64,000 nucleotides of DNA from Paenibacillus sp. FSL H7-0357 (GTDB lineage: Bacteria > Bacillota > Bacilli > Paenibacillales > Paenibacillaceae), in assembly GCF_000758525.1 (NCBI RefSeq), contig NZ_CP009241.1, forward strand, positions 930,001 through 994,000, given 5' to 3'. The notes beneath the pieces were generated by a model. It saw nothing but the letters and a program-made list of their open reading frames with translations, was not told the origin of the DNA and made no database searches. Shown piece by piece: positions 17,345 through 26,656 of the stretch. The translations under genes and the position numbers were made by a program. Numbering within the stretch: the stretch's first letter is position 1; every line of letters starts with the position of its first letter.

Positions 17345-17380
17345 AAAATGGATTATCCGGAGAAAGCGATAATCCATTTT
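17345..17380 (-). terminator. Hairpin between binding-protein and permease genes
   Basis: AAAATGGATTATC (17345-17357) pairs perfectly with 17368-17380 over a 10-nt loop. Read on - the stem ends in UUUU followed by G, so it may act as a partial terminator or an RNA-stabilising 3' end for the lipoprotein message. Confidence 0.65.
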
Positions 17381-17426
17381 GCGCCGGGGGATTGCTAGGT
17401 TCTAACGTTACTGGTCTTGCTTAAGA

Positions 17427-18767
17427 TTAATAGCCGAGGTCTTTTTTTGCTTTGGCCCAGGATTTGTTCCATTTGTCGAAGACGGATTGCGGGTCCTTGG
17501 CCAGGACGAACTCCTGTGCCATAGCCGGCAGATCGAGCTGCGCCTTGTTAGTAATCTCTGTTACCTTGGCATCATCCACTGTACCCTCTTGCAGGGTTAC
17601 GCCAGTTGCCTGGAATTCCTTCAGTTGGGTCAGCTTGGATTCTTTGCCTTTCAGCGGGGAGATAAATCCGGCGAAATCCTCATAACCGGAATCCTCGATC
17701 ATCCATTTCACGAACGCTTTGGCAGCATCCAGATTTTTGCTGTCCTTGGCCACAGCATAGAAGAAGTCAGGGCTGAGCGGTGCAGTAAGGGTGCCCGAGT
17801 TATCATAAGGAAGCGGGAAGAAACCTACATTGTCAGAAGTAGTGCCGGCGCCGATGACTTGATTGATGACCCAATTGCCAAGGAAGTACATGGCGAATTT
17901 GCCTGAGGCAATGTCCTTCTTCGATTGTTCCCAGTTAGTAGAGTTGATGTCTTTTTCCAGATAGCCCTTTTCGTTCAGTTCTCTAAGCAGGTTGAGTGAT
18001 TTTCCGTAGCCGTTGTCCATAGTGAAAGGTGTTTCGGAGGTCAGCTTTTCGTTCGGGAAATCCGGGTTGCCTGCAATCACGCGGGGAACAGAGTACACCC
18101 AATCGTTAAGCGGCCATTTGTCCTTGAAGTTGGAAGCGAGCGGAACGACACCTTTGGCTTTAAGCTTTTCGCAGGCAGCGAGGAATTCATCCCAAGTCTT
18201 CGGAACCTCGGTGATGCCTGCATCGGCGAAGGCTTTTTTATTGTAGACAATCCCAGTGGTGGAGTTACCTGTGGTAATTCCGTAAAGCTTGCCTTCATAG
18301 GATTTGAAATCTTTAAAGGTGATCTGATCATTCAGGCCGAGATCGTCCAGGGAAGCAAAATATTTCGGAAGATCGGAGTTGGGAATGGAAGGAATGAACA
18401 TCACATCAGGAAGCTCACCACTGGCCATTCTGACCTTGGCTTGCTGGTTGTAGTCTGTTTGGGAAGCTTCGAACTCGACCTTTATGTTCGGATACTTCTC
18501 GTTAAAGCGTTTAACATATTCGTCATACTCTTTGCCGATCATATCGGTTCTGTTGGTCAGGAAGGTAATCTTTCCGCTAATGTCGGAACCGCTTCCAGCC
18601 GCTGGCTCAGTAGTTGCTTCACTGCCGGAATTCTCTGGTGCTTTGGTTGCAGCCGGCTCATCTGTGGCTTTAGCTGCGTTGTTATTATTGTTCGATCCGC
18701 AGCCTGTCAGAGATAAAGAGAAAGTCATGGTGATAACAAAAAATAACGAAAATAACTTGTTTCTCAT
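17427..18767 (-). CDS. Sugar-binding lipoprotein of ABC importer
   Basis: A 446-residue family 1 extracellular solute-binding protein. The signal peptide ends in the lipobox LSLTGC with acylated C23, followed by an Asn- and Ala/Thr-rich tether to about residue 65. The mature part shows ITFLTNRTDM, FEASQTDYNQQAKVRMASGE and a C-terminal WNKSWAKAKKDLGY, typical of CUT1 binding proteins. First gene of the leftward unit. Its promoter carries a cre-like site across the transcription start, implying glucose repression. Confidence 0.93.
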   Translation of the reverse strand: MRNKLFSLFFVITMTFSLSLTGCGSNNNNNAAKATDEPAATKAPENSGSEATTEPAAGSGSDISGKITFLTNRTDMIGKEYDEYVKRFNEKYPNIKVEFEASQTDYNQQAKVRMASGELPDVMFIPSIPNSDLPKYFASLDDLGLNDQITFKDFKSYEGKLYGITTGNSTTGIVYNKKAFADAGITEVPKTWDEFLAACEKLKAKGVVPLASNFKDKWPLNDWVYSVPRVIAGNPDFPNEKLTSETPFTMDNGYGKSLNLLRELNEKGYLEKDINSTNWEQSKKDIASGKFAMYFLGNWVINQVIGAGTTSDNVGFFPLPYDNSGTLTAPLSPDFFYAVAKDSKNLDAAKAFVKWMIEDSGYEDFAGFISPLKGKESKLTQLKEFQATGVTLQEGTVDDAKVTEITNKAQLDLPAMAQEFVLAKDPQSVFDKWNKSWAKAKKDLGY

Positions 18768-18791
18768 TGCGTTGTCCCCTTTTCGTTTTGA

Positions 18792-18816
18792 TGTTAGCGT
18801 TTACATTATCATTATA
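18792..18816 (-). promoter_or_regulatory. Promoter -10 and cre-like operator of the binding-protein gene
   Basis: Read on -, TATAAT lies at 18816-18811 with a poor -35 (TTTAAT) 17 bp upstream, as expected for an activator-dependent promoter. The cre-like TGTTAGCGTTTACA (18792-18805) overlaps the expected transcription start. Confidence 0.6.
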
Positions 18817-18899
18817 GCGTCATTGATTCCAGCATTAAATGTATTCAATTATTATTTATTGTCTTTATTTGTTTTCTTTCTGGGTTTATAATTACTTTG

Positions 18900-18928
18900 T
18901 TGCTAACAATAAGATAACAAAATATAAT
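18900..18928 (+). promoter_or_regulatory. Promoter of the mannosidase-galactosidase operon
   Basis: TTGCTA (18900-18905), a 17-bp spacer and TATAAT (18923-18928), 35 bp before the start codon. The spacer contains AACAAAATA (18916-18924), a motif also found repeatedly at the second sugar locus (42278-42491). Confidence 0.6.
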
Positions 18929-18963
18929 GAAACAAATGAATTTTGCTGAAATAGGGAGGACTT

Positions 18964-21516
18964 ATGAAATCATATCATCTTGAATTGACAAGCTGGGAAT
19001 TTAGAGCCTGCGGTGATGAAACGTGGCTTCCGGCGGTTGTGCCGGGAACGGTGCACACGGATTTGCTCCGCAATGGACTTATTTCGCAGCCCTTTTATGG
19101 AAAGAACGAGCATGAGCTGCAATGGATCGACAAGAAGGACTGGGAGTACAGAAGCAAGCTGCGGCTGGAAGAAGAATGGCAGAGCCTGGCCATTACGGAA
19201 TTGGTCTTTGCGGGCTTGGACACCTATGCCGATGTTTTTGTGAATAATGTGCATGCGCTTTCAGCAGACAACATGTTCCGGGCCTGGACTGTAAATGTCA
19301 AAGGGCTGCTGGTGGCCGGTGACAATGAAATTCTCGTGAAATTCCGTTCCGTAGTTAAGGAAGACCTGCCGAAGCTGGCGCAGCTGGGGTATGATCTGCC
19401 GGCGCCCAATGATCAATCAGAGCTGGGCGGACTGCAAGAGCAGCGGATTAGCGTATTTGCCCGCAAAGCTCCGTATCATTATGGCTGGGACTGGGGCCCG
19501 AGATTTCTTACCAGCGGAATCTGGCGGGAAGCGGCGCTGCAAGGCCGGGATGCCGCAGCCATTACGGATCTCTATATCCGCCAGAATGGAGTCAAGCGGG
19601 AAGAGGCGCGGCTTACAGCTGTCGTGGAGATTGAAGCTCCGCAAGCTTGCGAGGGAATGCTGCGGATCACGACTGCTAATGGACAGGAATGGATGCAAGC
19701 GGTTTCTGTTCCTTCCGGCAAGCACACTGTGGAGATGGATATTGTCGTTGACCAGCCGGAGTTATGGTGGTGCAATGGGCTGGGCACGCCTCATTTAACT
19801 ACCTTCCGGGCAGAGCTGCTGGATAGCGCTATGGTATTGTCCAGTGCAGAAGTAACTACCGGGCTGCGGGAGATCAAGCTGATCCGCAAACCTGATGCGA
19901 AGGGCGCTTCATTCAAGTTTGAGCTGAACGGCGTCCCGGTATTCGCAAAGGGCTCCAACCATATTCCGAACGATAGCTTCACCACGGAAATAACGGAGGA
20001 ACGTTACCGGCACGAGATTGCCACAGCGGTAGAGTCGAACATGAACATGCTGCGGGTGTGGGGCGGCGGAATCTATGAGGAGGAAGTTTTTTACCGGCTG
20101 TGCGATGAGTATGGGCTGCTGGTCTGGCAGGATTTCATGTTCGCCTGCAGCATGTACCCGGGAGATGAGCCTTTTCTTGAGAATGTACGGAAGGAAGCAG
20201 AATACAACGTGCGCAGATTGCGCAATCATCCCTGCATCGCCCTATGGTGCGGCAATAATGAGATTGACTCCGCCTGGTCGCAGTATGAGGATAACATGGG
20301 CTGGGGCTGGAAAGAAGGCTACAGCGCTGAGATCCGCGAAACACTCTGGGGTTATTATGAAGAAATCTTCCACCGCATTCTGCCGGAAGCGGTAGCGGCT
20401 TATCATCCGGGTGCTGATTACTGGCCATCCTCTCCGCTTCGTGAACTTACTACTGATCAAGATCAGCATGCGACGCGGATCATGGGTGAGGGCGATATTC
20501 ATTACTGGGGTGTATGGCACGGGATTGAGCCTTTTGAGAACTATAACGTCAAGGTAGGCCGCTTCATGAGCGAATACGGCTTCCAGTCCTTCCCTGAGCT
20601 GAAATCGGTGCTGAGCTACGCGGAGGAAGAGGATATGGAGCTGGAATCGGAAGTGATGCTGGCTCACCAGAAGAATGGACGGGGCAACCTGATCATTAAA
20701 GAGTATATGGACATCTACCTGCCGCAGCCGAAGGACTTCAGGTCATTCCTGTATATGAGTCAGATTCTTCAGGCAGAGGCGATGAGAATCGCTATTGAAA
20801 GCCACAGAAGAAACAAACCGTATTGCATGGGAACGTTGTACTGGCAGATGAACGACTGCTGGCCGGTGGCTTCCTGGGCTGGCATGGATTATTACGGCCG
20901 CTGGAAGGCACTGCAATATACGGTGCGCAAAAGCTTCCAGGAACTTCTGCTCTCTATTGAAGAGATGGATGGGGAGAACCTGCAAGTGCATGCCGTTTCA
21001 GATCTTCAAAAGGCACTGGCTGGTGAACTGGTACTCCGGCTGTATGATTTCAGCGGCTCGCTATTGCGTGAATGGACACAGCCGGTCCAGCTGGAGGCCG
21101 ATTCGGCGGCGGTGGTCTTCGCGGTGCCGACTGCGGAACTGCTGCAGGGCAACGATCCGAAGCAGGTGGTATTGGTGGCTTCTCTGCTGGCGGACGGCTC
21201 CCTACTGGAGCGTAAGGAGCATTACTTCGCTGCGGCCAAGGACAGCAAGCTGAACCGGCCGGTTCTTACGGTGACCGAGATTCCGGGCAGCCTGGACTTT
21301 ACGGTCAGCAGCGACGTGCTGGCCAGAGGGGTATACCTGACGGCAGAAGAGGAAGGTATCTTCTCGGATAACTTCTTTGATCTGCTTCCGGGTGAGCCGA
21401 AGACCGTGCAGTTTATGCTGCGGGGCAATGGAGATCGGGAATTCATTCCCGTAGCGCCAAAGGGGCTTGAGATTCATTCGATGGCTGACTATGTGAAGGA
21501 AGATTACCTGGGGTAA
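18964..21516 (+). CDS. Beta-mannosidase (GH2), cytoplasmic
   Basis: Removes non-reducing beta-mannose from imported mannooligosaccharides. The 850 residues match GH2 beta-mannosidases. Seen: an N-terminal jelly-roll with VVPGTVHTDLLRNGLI, an Ig-like domain, a TIM barrel with NMLRVWGGGIYEEEVFY, the acid/base E433 in WCGNNEID and the nucleophile E537 in SEYGFQSFPEL, then MGTLYWQMNDCWPVASWA and C-terminal beta domains. No signal peptide, so it acts inside the cell. It is the first gene of the rightward arm, divergent from the importer, 27 bp before the alpha-galactosidase. Confidence 0.93.
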   Translation: MKSYHLELTSWEFRACGDETWLPAVVPGTVHTDLLRNGLISQPFYGKNEHELQWIDKKDWEYRSKLRLEEEWQSLAITELVFAGLDTYADVFVNNVHALSADNMFRAWTVNVKGLLVAGDNEILVKFRSVVKEDLPKLAQLGYDLPAPNDQSELGGLQEQRISVFARKAPYHYGWDWGPRFLTSGIWREAALQGRDAAAITDLYIRQNGVKREEARLTAVVEIEAPQACEGMLRITTANGQEWMQAVSVPSGKHTVEMDIVVDQPELWWCNGLGTPHLTTFRAELLDSAMVLSSAEVTTGLREIKLIRKPDAKGASFKFELNGVPVFAKGSNHIPNDSFTTEITEERYRHEIATAVESNMNMLRVWGGGIYEEEVFYRLCDEYGLLVWQDFMFACSMYPGDEPFLENVRKEAEYNVRRLRNHPCIALWCGNNEIDSAWSQYEDNMGWGWKEGYSAEIRETLWGYYEEIFHRILPEAVAAYHPGADYWPSSPLRELTTDQDQHATRIMGEGDIHYWGVWHGIEPFENYNVKVGRFMSEYGFQSFPELKSVLSYAEEEDMELESEVMLAHQKNGRGNLIIKEYMDIYLPQPKDFRSFLYMSQILQAEAMRIAIESHRRNKPYCMGTLYWQMNDCWPVASWAGMDYYGRWKALQYTVRKSFQELLLSIEEMDGENLQVHAVSDLQKALAGELVLRLYDFSGSLLREWTQPVQLEADSAAVVFAVPTAELLQGNDPKQVVLVASLLADGSLLERKEHYFAAAKDSKLNRPVLTVTEIPGSLDFTVSSDVLARGVYLTAEEEGIFSDNFFDLLPGEPKTVQFMLRGNGDREFIPVAPKGLEIHSMADYVKEDYLG

Positions 21517-21543
21517 AAAACAGTAGAGAGAAGGAACCGGACC

Positions 21544-23700
21544 ATGGCAATTTGGGTACAGGAAGACAAGGGGATAGTTCATTTACAGAGCAAGGGTATG
21601 AGTTATATTATCGGCATCTTCAATAACTATCCGATGCATGTCTATTGGGGTAAAAAACTGCGCCATGACGGCAATCTGGGTGGACTGCCGCATCTCGGGG
21701 CGGGTACCGGCCTGGACCGGCTTCCGCAGGAATATCCGCAGTACGGCACGGGCGATTACCGCGTGCCGGCTTATCAGGCCAAGCTTACGGACGGCACGCG
21801 GATTACTGAGCTGCAGTACACCGGATACCGTGTACTGCAGGGCAAGCCAACGCTCGCCGGACTTCCTTCCGTGTATGTGGAGTCCCCTGAAGAAGCAGAT
21901 ACGCTGGAAATTACGCTGCGAGATGATTACTCGTCGCTGAACGTTATTTTACGCTATACCGTATATCGTGACACGGATGTGATTGCCCGCTCGGTAGAAT
22001 TTGTTAATGACGGCCAGGCGCCGCTTGACCTGCTGCGCGCGCTGAGCGCTTCCGTCGATTTCCCGGAGGACGGCCAGTTTGATCTGATCTATCTTTCCGG
22101 CGGCTGGTCGCGGGAAGCGAATCTGACCCGCAGACGGCTGGAGCAGGGCACTACCGCACTCCAGTCCCGCCGAGGAATGAGCAGCCATCAGCACAATCCG
22201 TTTGCCGCGCTGGCCAAGCCGGGTACAGACGAGCACCAGGGCGAGGTATACGGCTTCTCGCTGGTCTACAGCGGCGGGTTTGCGGCTGAAGCGGAGGTGG
22301 ATGCCTTTGGTTCGACCCGTCTCTGCATTGGGCTGAACCCTTTTGACTTCTCCTGGCATCTGGCTGCGGGAGAAAGCTTCCAGACTCCTGAAGTTGTTAT
22401 GGTCTACTCGAATGAAGGCCTTGGGGGCATGTCGCGGATTTATCACCGCCTGTACCGCACCCGTCTGGTAAGGGGGATGTACCGCGACAAGGAGCGGCCG
22501 ATTCTGGTGAACAACTGGGAGGCAACCTATTTCAATTTCAATGCCGACAAGCTGGTGGAGATCGCCGCCGAAGGCTCGAAGCTGGGCATCGAGCTGTTTG
22601 TGCTCGATGACGGCTGGTTCGGCAAGCGCGATTCCGACAACTCCTCGCTTGGCGACTGGACCGAGGACCTGCGTAAGCTGCCGGGCGGACTGGCTGATGT
22701 GGCGAAGCGGGTCAACGACCTTGGTATGCAGTTCGGCCTGTGGGTGGAGCCGGAAATGATCTCGCCGGACAGCGAGCTGTACCGTGAGCATCCGGACTGG
22801 TGCCTCCATGTACCGGGACGCCGCCGCACCGAAGCCCGCTGGCAGCTGGTGCTGGACTTCACCCGTGCGGAGGTCCGGGAGTACATCTACGATGCGCTGA
22901 GCAAGATCTTCTCCACCGTGCCGGTTGCTTATGTCAAATGGGACATGAACCGCAACCTGACGGAGATCGGCTCGGCTTGCCTGCCGGCTGAGCGCCAGGG
23001 AGAAACTGCCCACCGCTATGTGCTGGGCCTGTATGAGGTGATCGAGCGCCTGACGGCGGACTTCCCGCATATTCTCTTCGAGAGCTGCTCCAGCGGCGGC
23101 GGCCGCTTCGATCCGGGTCTGCTCTACTATATGCCGCAGACCTGGACCAGCGACGACACCGACGCCGCGGAACGCTTGAAGATCCAGTACGGCACCAGCC
23201 TGGTGTATCCGGTCAGTGCGATGGGCGCGCATGTCTCGGCGGTGCCGAATCACCAGGTTGGACGCGTCACGCCGCTGTCCTTCCGCGGGGATGTCGCCAT
23301 GTCCGGGAACTTCGGCTATGAGCTTGACCTGACGAAGTTCACGGACGAGGAGAAGGAGCTGGTGAAAGAGCAGGTAGCGAATTATAAAGAAATTCGCGGC
23401 CTGGTGCAGCAGGGCAATCTGTACCGGCTGCAGAGCCCGTTCGAGGGCAACGAGACGGCCTGGATGTTCGTCTCGGACGATCAGCGCGAGGCGCTGGTCT
23501 ATTACTTCCGGGTAATGGCTGTGCCTTACCCGCCGCGCCGCAGCCTGCTGCTCAGCGGCCTGAACCCCGACTATAACTACACGCTTACAGACAGCGGTGA
23601 AGTATACGGCGGTGACCGGCTGATGCAGGCCGGGCTAGCGCTGCCGGACATCCAGCAGGACTATGTGAGCGGATGTTTCCACTTAAAGGCGCAAGCATAA
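21544..23700 (+). CDS. Alpha-galactosidase (GH36), cytoplasmic
   Basis: Removes alpha-1,6-galactose branches, here probably from galactomannan oligosaccharides or raffinose-family sugars. At 718 residues it matches GH36 enzymes of Gram-positives. Seen: an N-terminal beta-supersandwich (about 1-320), ELFVLDDGWFGKR at barrel strand 1, nucleophile D467 in KWDMNRNLTE, FESCSSGGGRFDPG and the acid/base region WTSDDTDA (D537/D538). No signal peptide. Higher GC and strongly biased codons in the second half. Paired with beta-mannosidase, it would complete intracellular galactomannan breakdown. Confidence 0.93.
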   Translation: MAIWVQEDKGIVHLQSKGMSYIIGIFNNYPMHVYWGKKLRHDGNLGGLPHLGAGTGLDRLPQEYPQYGTGDYRVPAYQAKLTDGTRITELQYTGYRVLQGKPTLAGLPSVYVESPEEADTLEITLRDDYSSLNVILRYTVYRDTDVIARSVEFVNDGQAPLDLLRALSASVDFPEDGQFDLIYLSGGWSREANLTRRRLEQGTTALQSRRGMSSHQHNPFAALAKPGTDEHQGEVYGFSLVYSGGFAAEAEVDAFGSTRLCIGLNPFDFSWHLAAGESFQTPEVVMVYSNEGLGGMSRIYHRLYRTRLVRGMYRDKERPILVNNWEATYFNFNADKLVEIAAEGSKLGIELFVLDDGWFGKRDSDNSSLGDWTEDLRKLPGGLADVAKRVNDLGMQFGLWVEPEMISPDSELYREHPDWCLHVPGRRRTEARWQLVLDFTRAEVREYIYDALSKIFSTVPVAYVKWDMNRNLTEIGSACLPAERQGETAHRYVLGLYEVIERLTADFPHILFESCSSGGGRFDPGLLYYMPQTWTSDDTDAAERLKIQYGTSLVYPVSAMGAHVSAVPNHQVGRVTPLSFRGDVAMSGNFGYELDLTKFTDEEKELVKEQVANYKEIRGLVQQGNLYRLQSPFEGNETAWMFVSDDQREALVYYFRVMAVPYPPRRSLLLSGLNPDYNYTLTDSGEVYGGDRLMQAGLALPDIQQDYVSGCFHLKAQA

Positions 23701-23720
23701 TTAGCATTTAGGAGAATAGG

Positions 23721-23752
23721 AGAAGCCAGGGGGACTTGGCTTCTTTTGTTTT
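23721..23752 (+). terminator. Terminator after the alpha-galactosidase gene
   Basis: AGAAGCCA (23721-23728) pairs with TGGCTTCT (23737-23744) over an 8-nt loop, followed by TTTGTTTTG. Confidence 0.75.
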
Positions 23753-23877
23753 GTTTGGGGAACCACTGAGAGGTGAAAGTGCGTCTGAATTCGGCACATT
23801 TTACTGAACGTTGGCCCGCTGAAAAGCGCTAATTGTTCGTGTTTAATGTAACTTTCATGTGAGTTATTGCTTTTTTG

Positions 23878-23906
23878 TTGCCGAAAATGCGATATTTATG
23901 TATAAT
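23878..23906 (+). promoter_or_regulatory. Sigma-A promoter of the DUF2294 gene
   Basis: TTGCCG (23878-23883), a 17-bp spacer and a perfect TATAAT (23901-23906), about 50 bp before the start codon. Confidence 0.7.
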
Positions 23907-23958
23907 AACAATTGCTATCGAAGGAATTGTACGATATTCTGTTTTCAAAGGTGGTTTC

Positions 23959-24303
23959 ATGGCAGAACTGGAAAACAGCGAGCAGAAGAAGAAAATGTGC
24001 CAGATCTACAATGAGGTCTCTAAGGATTTGTTTGGTTTCGGGACGACCCTGCTCCGCGTTACTGTCGATCAGCGGGTCATTACCTTTCACGCCAAGCACC
24101 GCAGATCTCCCCGGTCGACCGCCCTGGAGGGCGAGGCGCCTGAACTAAAGCAGGAAGTGGATTTTCGGATGTCACTGCTGTTTAAGAAGAGATTTAAGGA
24201 AAGACTTGAAGCAGAGATGGGACTAACGATTGAGGTTCTGCTCAGGGATTACGACGCACCGACGGGGTGGGCCTTTACGAATATGATATTGGCCGGAGAA
24301 TGA
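23959..24303 (+). CDS. DUF2294 family protein
   Basis: A 114-residue soluble protein of unknown function. Seen: the family-like opening KKKMCQIYNEVSKDLFGFG, a central VITFHAKHRRSPRSTALEG and a C-terminal helix FKERLEAEMGLTIEVLLRDY. DUF2294 proteins are common in Bacillales and occur near transport and stress genes without a set role. ATG 23959 is chosen because AAAGGTGG precedes it; a longer frame to 23875 would include the promoter. Monocistronic. Confidence 0.75.
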   Translation: MAELENSEQKKKMCQIYNEVSKDLFGFGTTLLRVTVDQRVITFHAKHRRSPRSTALEGEAPELKQEVDFRMSLLFKKRFKERLEAEMGLTIEVLLRDYDAPTGWAFTNMILAGE

Positions 24304-24399
24304 CAGTTTCAATATGATATCCGCGGATTTTCGTTTTTGATCTATCTTAAGCGAAGACCGTCCTTCTATTACGGGTAGCTCTTTGCTTTGTTTATACAA

Positions 24400-24441
24400 A
24401 GAAAAGTGTTCTTGTTCCTACAAGAATGCTTTTCTTTTTTT
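24400..24441 (+). terminator. Intrinsic terminator, possibly an attenuator of the nucleoside operon
   Basis: A 16-bp stem with two mismatches (24400-24415 with 24420-24435) and a 4-nt loop is followed by at least six T residues. It lies 97 bp after the DUF2294 stop and 160 bp before the next gene. The remaining stretch 24442-24602 has no confident promoter and contains a small CAGCA/TGCTG hairpin near 24479. It may simply end the DUF2294 transcript. Confidence 0.7.
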
Positions 24442-24602
24442 TATGAAAAAATAAGGGGAATCAAGATTTTACTACCAGCAGGAGGTGCTGCCAAACCGTT
24501 TTCCGCCAGAAGCTCACTGGAATGAAGAGAACTGAAATTGCCGCAACTATAGGATGAAGACTGGATTTGTACAGCATATTACACTTGGGAGGTTATTTAC
24601 TA

Positions 24603-25688
24603 ATGAAAAAAATAATGAATGCGGGTCTTGCCCTTACACTGACTGCTGTGCTTGCTGCTTGCGGCAACAATACCTCGACGAACAACACAGGAACAAATAA
24701 CGCGGCTGCACCCGAAGCGGCACAATCGGGCGAGCCTACGGAACTGGTTGTCTCCACCTGGGGTTTTTCAGAAGATTTCTTCAAGGAATCGGTCTATGCG
24801 CCGTTTGAGAAAGAGCACAATGTGAAAATCGTGGTGGAAATCGGCAACAACGCCGAACGTCTGAACAAAATCCGTCAAGGCAGCTCCGATGTTGATGTCA
24901 TTTATCTGTCGGACTATTATGCGCAGCAGGCAATTAATGAAGGGTTGTTCGAAACGATCGACAGCAGCAAGATTCCGAATCTCCAGAACCTTTATGATAT
25001 CGCCAAAGCCCCGCTGGGTGCAGAATACGGTCCTGCGTATACGATCGGACGCCTGGGAATTGCCTATAATCCGGCACTGGTTAAAGGCGACGTAACCGGC
25101 TGGAGCGATCTGTGGACGAAGTTTGATAAAAACCTGGCGATGCCGGCAATTACAGCTACAGCAGGTCCAATGGTTGTAGATGCGGCATCTCTTGCGGCGG
25201 GCAATGCGGACTTCAACGAGGATACAGCATTCACGAAGCTGAAGGAGCTGGACAGTAACGTTGTTAAATACTACGCCCAGACTTCCGAGTATGTGAACAT
25301 GTTCGGCCAGGAGGAAATTGCCGGCGGTCCGATTATGGAAATGTACTTCAAGGATCTGCAGGCTGCTGTGCCTGACGCCAAATTTATCGCACCGTCTGAA
25401 GGTGCTTATGCTGTAATGAATACAGTCAACGTCGTCAAAGACAGCAACAATAAAGAGCTTGCCGAAGAATTCATCAACTGGCAGCTGAGCGATGAAGTGC
25501 AGGCGGCATCCGCCAAAGCAAAGGTCGATTCCCCAGTCAATATGAACGTAATGCTGACACCTGAAGAAGCTGTGGGCGTAACGTACGGACCGGATGTCAT
25601 CGGCAAGCTGCGCAAGCTGGATATGTCTTTCGTGAACGAGCACATTACAGAGTGGACGGACCGCTTCAACCGTGAGATTGGCGGCTAA
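24603..25688 (+). CDS. PotD-like substrate-binding lipoprotein, predicted nucleoside importer
   Basis: A 361-residue binding protein of the spermidine/putrescine-like type. The lipobox LAAC gives acylated C20, followed by an Asn/Thr-rich linker. The mature part shows LVVSTWGFSEDFFKESVYAP, an RQGSSDVDVIYLSDYY segment and GRLGIAYNPALV, which are PotD-like features. ATG 24603 follows GGGAGG. First gene of a six-gene operon with permeases, ATPase, nucleoside hydrolase and adenine deaminase; the ligand is therefore probably a purine nucleoside, not a polyamine. No purine-riboswitch core was found in its leader. Confidence 0.88.
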   Translation: MKKIMNAGLALTLTAVLAACGNNTSTNNTGTNNAAAPEAAQSGEPTELVVSTWGFSEDFFKESVYAPFEKEHNVKIVVEIGNNAERLNKIRQGSSDVDVIYLSDYYAQQAINEGLFETIDSSKIPNLQNLYDIAKAPLGAEYGPAYTIGRLGIAYNPALVKGDVTGWSDLWTKFDKNLAMPAITATAGPMVVDAASLAAGNADFNEDTAFTKLKELDSNVVKYYAQTSEYVNMFGQEEIAGGPIMEMYFKDLQAAVPDAKFIAPSEGAYAVMNTVNVVKDSNNKELAEEFINWQLSDEVQAASAKAKVDSPVNMNVMLTPEEAVGVTYGPDVIGKLRKLDMSFVNEHITEWTDRFNREIGG

Positions 25689-25690
25689 GG

Positions 25691-26653
25691 ATGACGGGGC
25701 GTAAAAAAGTCATTCTGGACGTAGATACTGGGGTGGATGACGCGCTGGCGATTATGCTGGCGGTGACGAGCGGACAGCTCGACATTCTCGGCATCACCAC
25801 GGTCAGCGGCAACGTCTCACTGGATCAGGCAACCCTGAACACCTGTAAAATTCTCCAGCTGCTCGGCGTGTCCGGGCAGATTCCGGTATACCGCGGAGCG
25901 GACAAGCCGCTGGCCCGCGAAGCGATTTTTGAGTACCGTGTGCACGGTGCAGATGGCATCGGCGGTGCATTGGGTGATATGCCGGTAACAAAGCAGGCGG
26001 AAACAGAGCCTGCGGAGGACTTCATCATCCGCCAGGTGCTGGCGCAGCCCGGCGAAATCACGCTGATCATGACCGCGCCGCTGACCAATCTGGCGCGCGC
26101 GCTGCAGAAATGCCCGGAGCTTATGCAGCATGCCGCCGAGGTAATCGTCATGGGCGGCGTGGTGCAGGGCTTCGGCAATATCACGCCGACGGCGGAATAC
26201 AACATGTACGTCGATCCGGAGGCCGCGAAGCAGGTACTGGCTGCCGGGTTCCCCCGGCTGACGCTGGTCGGGCTGGATGTGACCCGCCGTGCGCTGCTTA
26301 GCGCGGAGGACATTGCGAAGCTGCGCATTCCGGCAATCCGCGATTATGTGGAGCAGAGCACCTCCGGCTACCGGAAGCGTTATTATGAGCGCAACGGTGT
26401 GCAGGCCTGTGCCCTGCATGATCCGCTGGCGGTTGGCGTGGCACTGAACCGCGGGTTCGTCACCGTGCACGATTATTATGTGGACGTGGAGACCCGCAGC
26501 GAGCTGTGCGACGGCCAGACCGTCTGTGATTTCCAGAACCGGCTGGGCAAGCCGGTAAATGCCGCTGTCTGCCTGGAGGTAGACGCGGCTGCTTTTCTGG
26601 AGTGTTTCATTGATAGCTTGAACCAAGAGCCGAAGAAGGACGGGAGTCATTAG
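25691..26653 (+). CDS. Inosine-uridine-type nucleoside hydrolase
   Basis: Cleaves the N-glycosidic bond of ribonucleosides to base and ribose. The 320-residue length is normal. Seen: the calcium-binding aspartate cluster LDVDTGVDDALAIML (D10, D12, D16, D17), TAPLTNLARAL, EVIVMGG, AEYNMYVDPEAAK with the ribose-binding region, and ALHDPLAVGVAL with the histidine-aspartate pair near the C-terminus. No signal peptide, so it acts after import. Its start lies 2 bp after the previous stop, implying coupling. The ribose formed could be used by a ribokinase such as that at 559-1485. Confidence 0.93.
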   Translation: MTGRKKVILDVDTGVDDALAIMLAVTSGQLDILGITTVSGNVSLDQATLNTCKILQLLGVSGQIPVYRGADKPLAREAIFEYRVHGADGIGGALGDMPVTKQAETEPAEDFIIRQVLAQPGEITLIMTAPLTNLARALQKCPELMQHAAEVIVMGGVVQGFGNITPTAEYNMYVDPEAAKQVLAAGFPRLTLVGLDVTRRALLSAEDIAKLRIPAIRDYVEQSTSGYRKRYYERNGVQACALHDPLAVGVALNRGFVTVHDYYVDVETRSELCDGQTVCDFQNRLGKPVNAAVCLEVDAAAFLECFIDSLNQEPKKDGSH

Positions 26654-26656
26654 AAA

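Noticed and set aside
21949-23253. Long leftward open frame (434 codons) opposite the alpha-galactosidase
   Set aside because: It lies wholly within a strongly supported GH36 gene, has no ribosome binding site or recognisable motif, and arises from GC-rich codon bias.
24304-24602. Purine riboswitch in front of the nucleoside hydrolase-adenine deaminase operon
   Set aside because: The conserved core with its three-way junction pyrimidine pattern could not be found; only a terminator-like hairpin is present.
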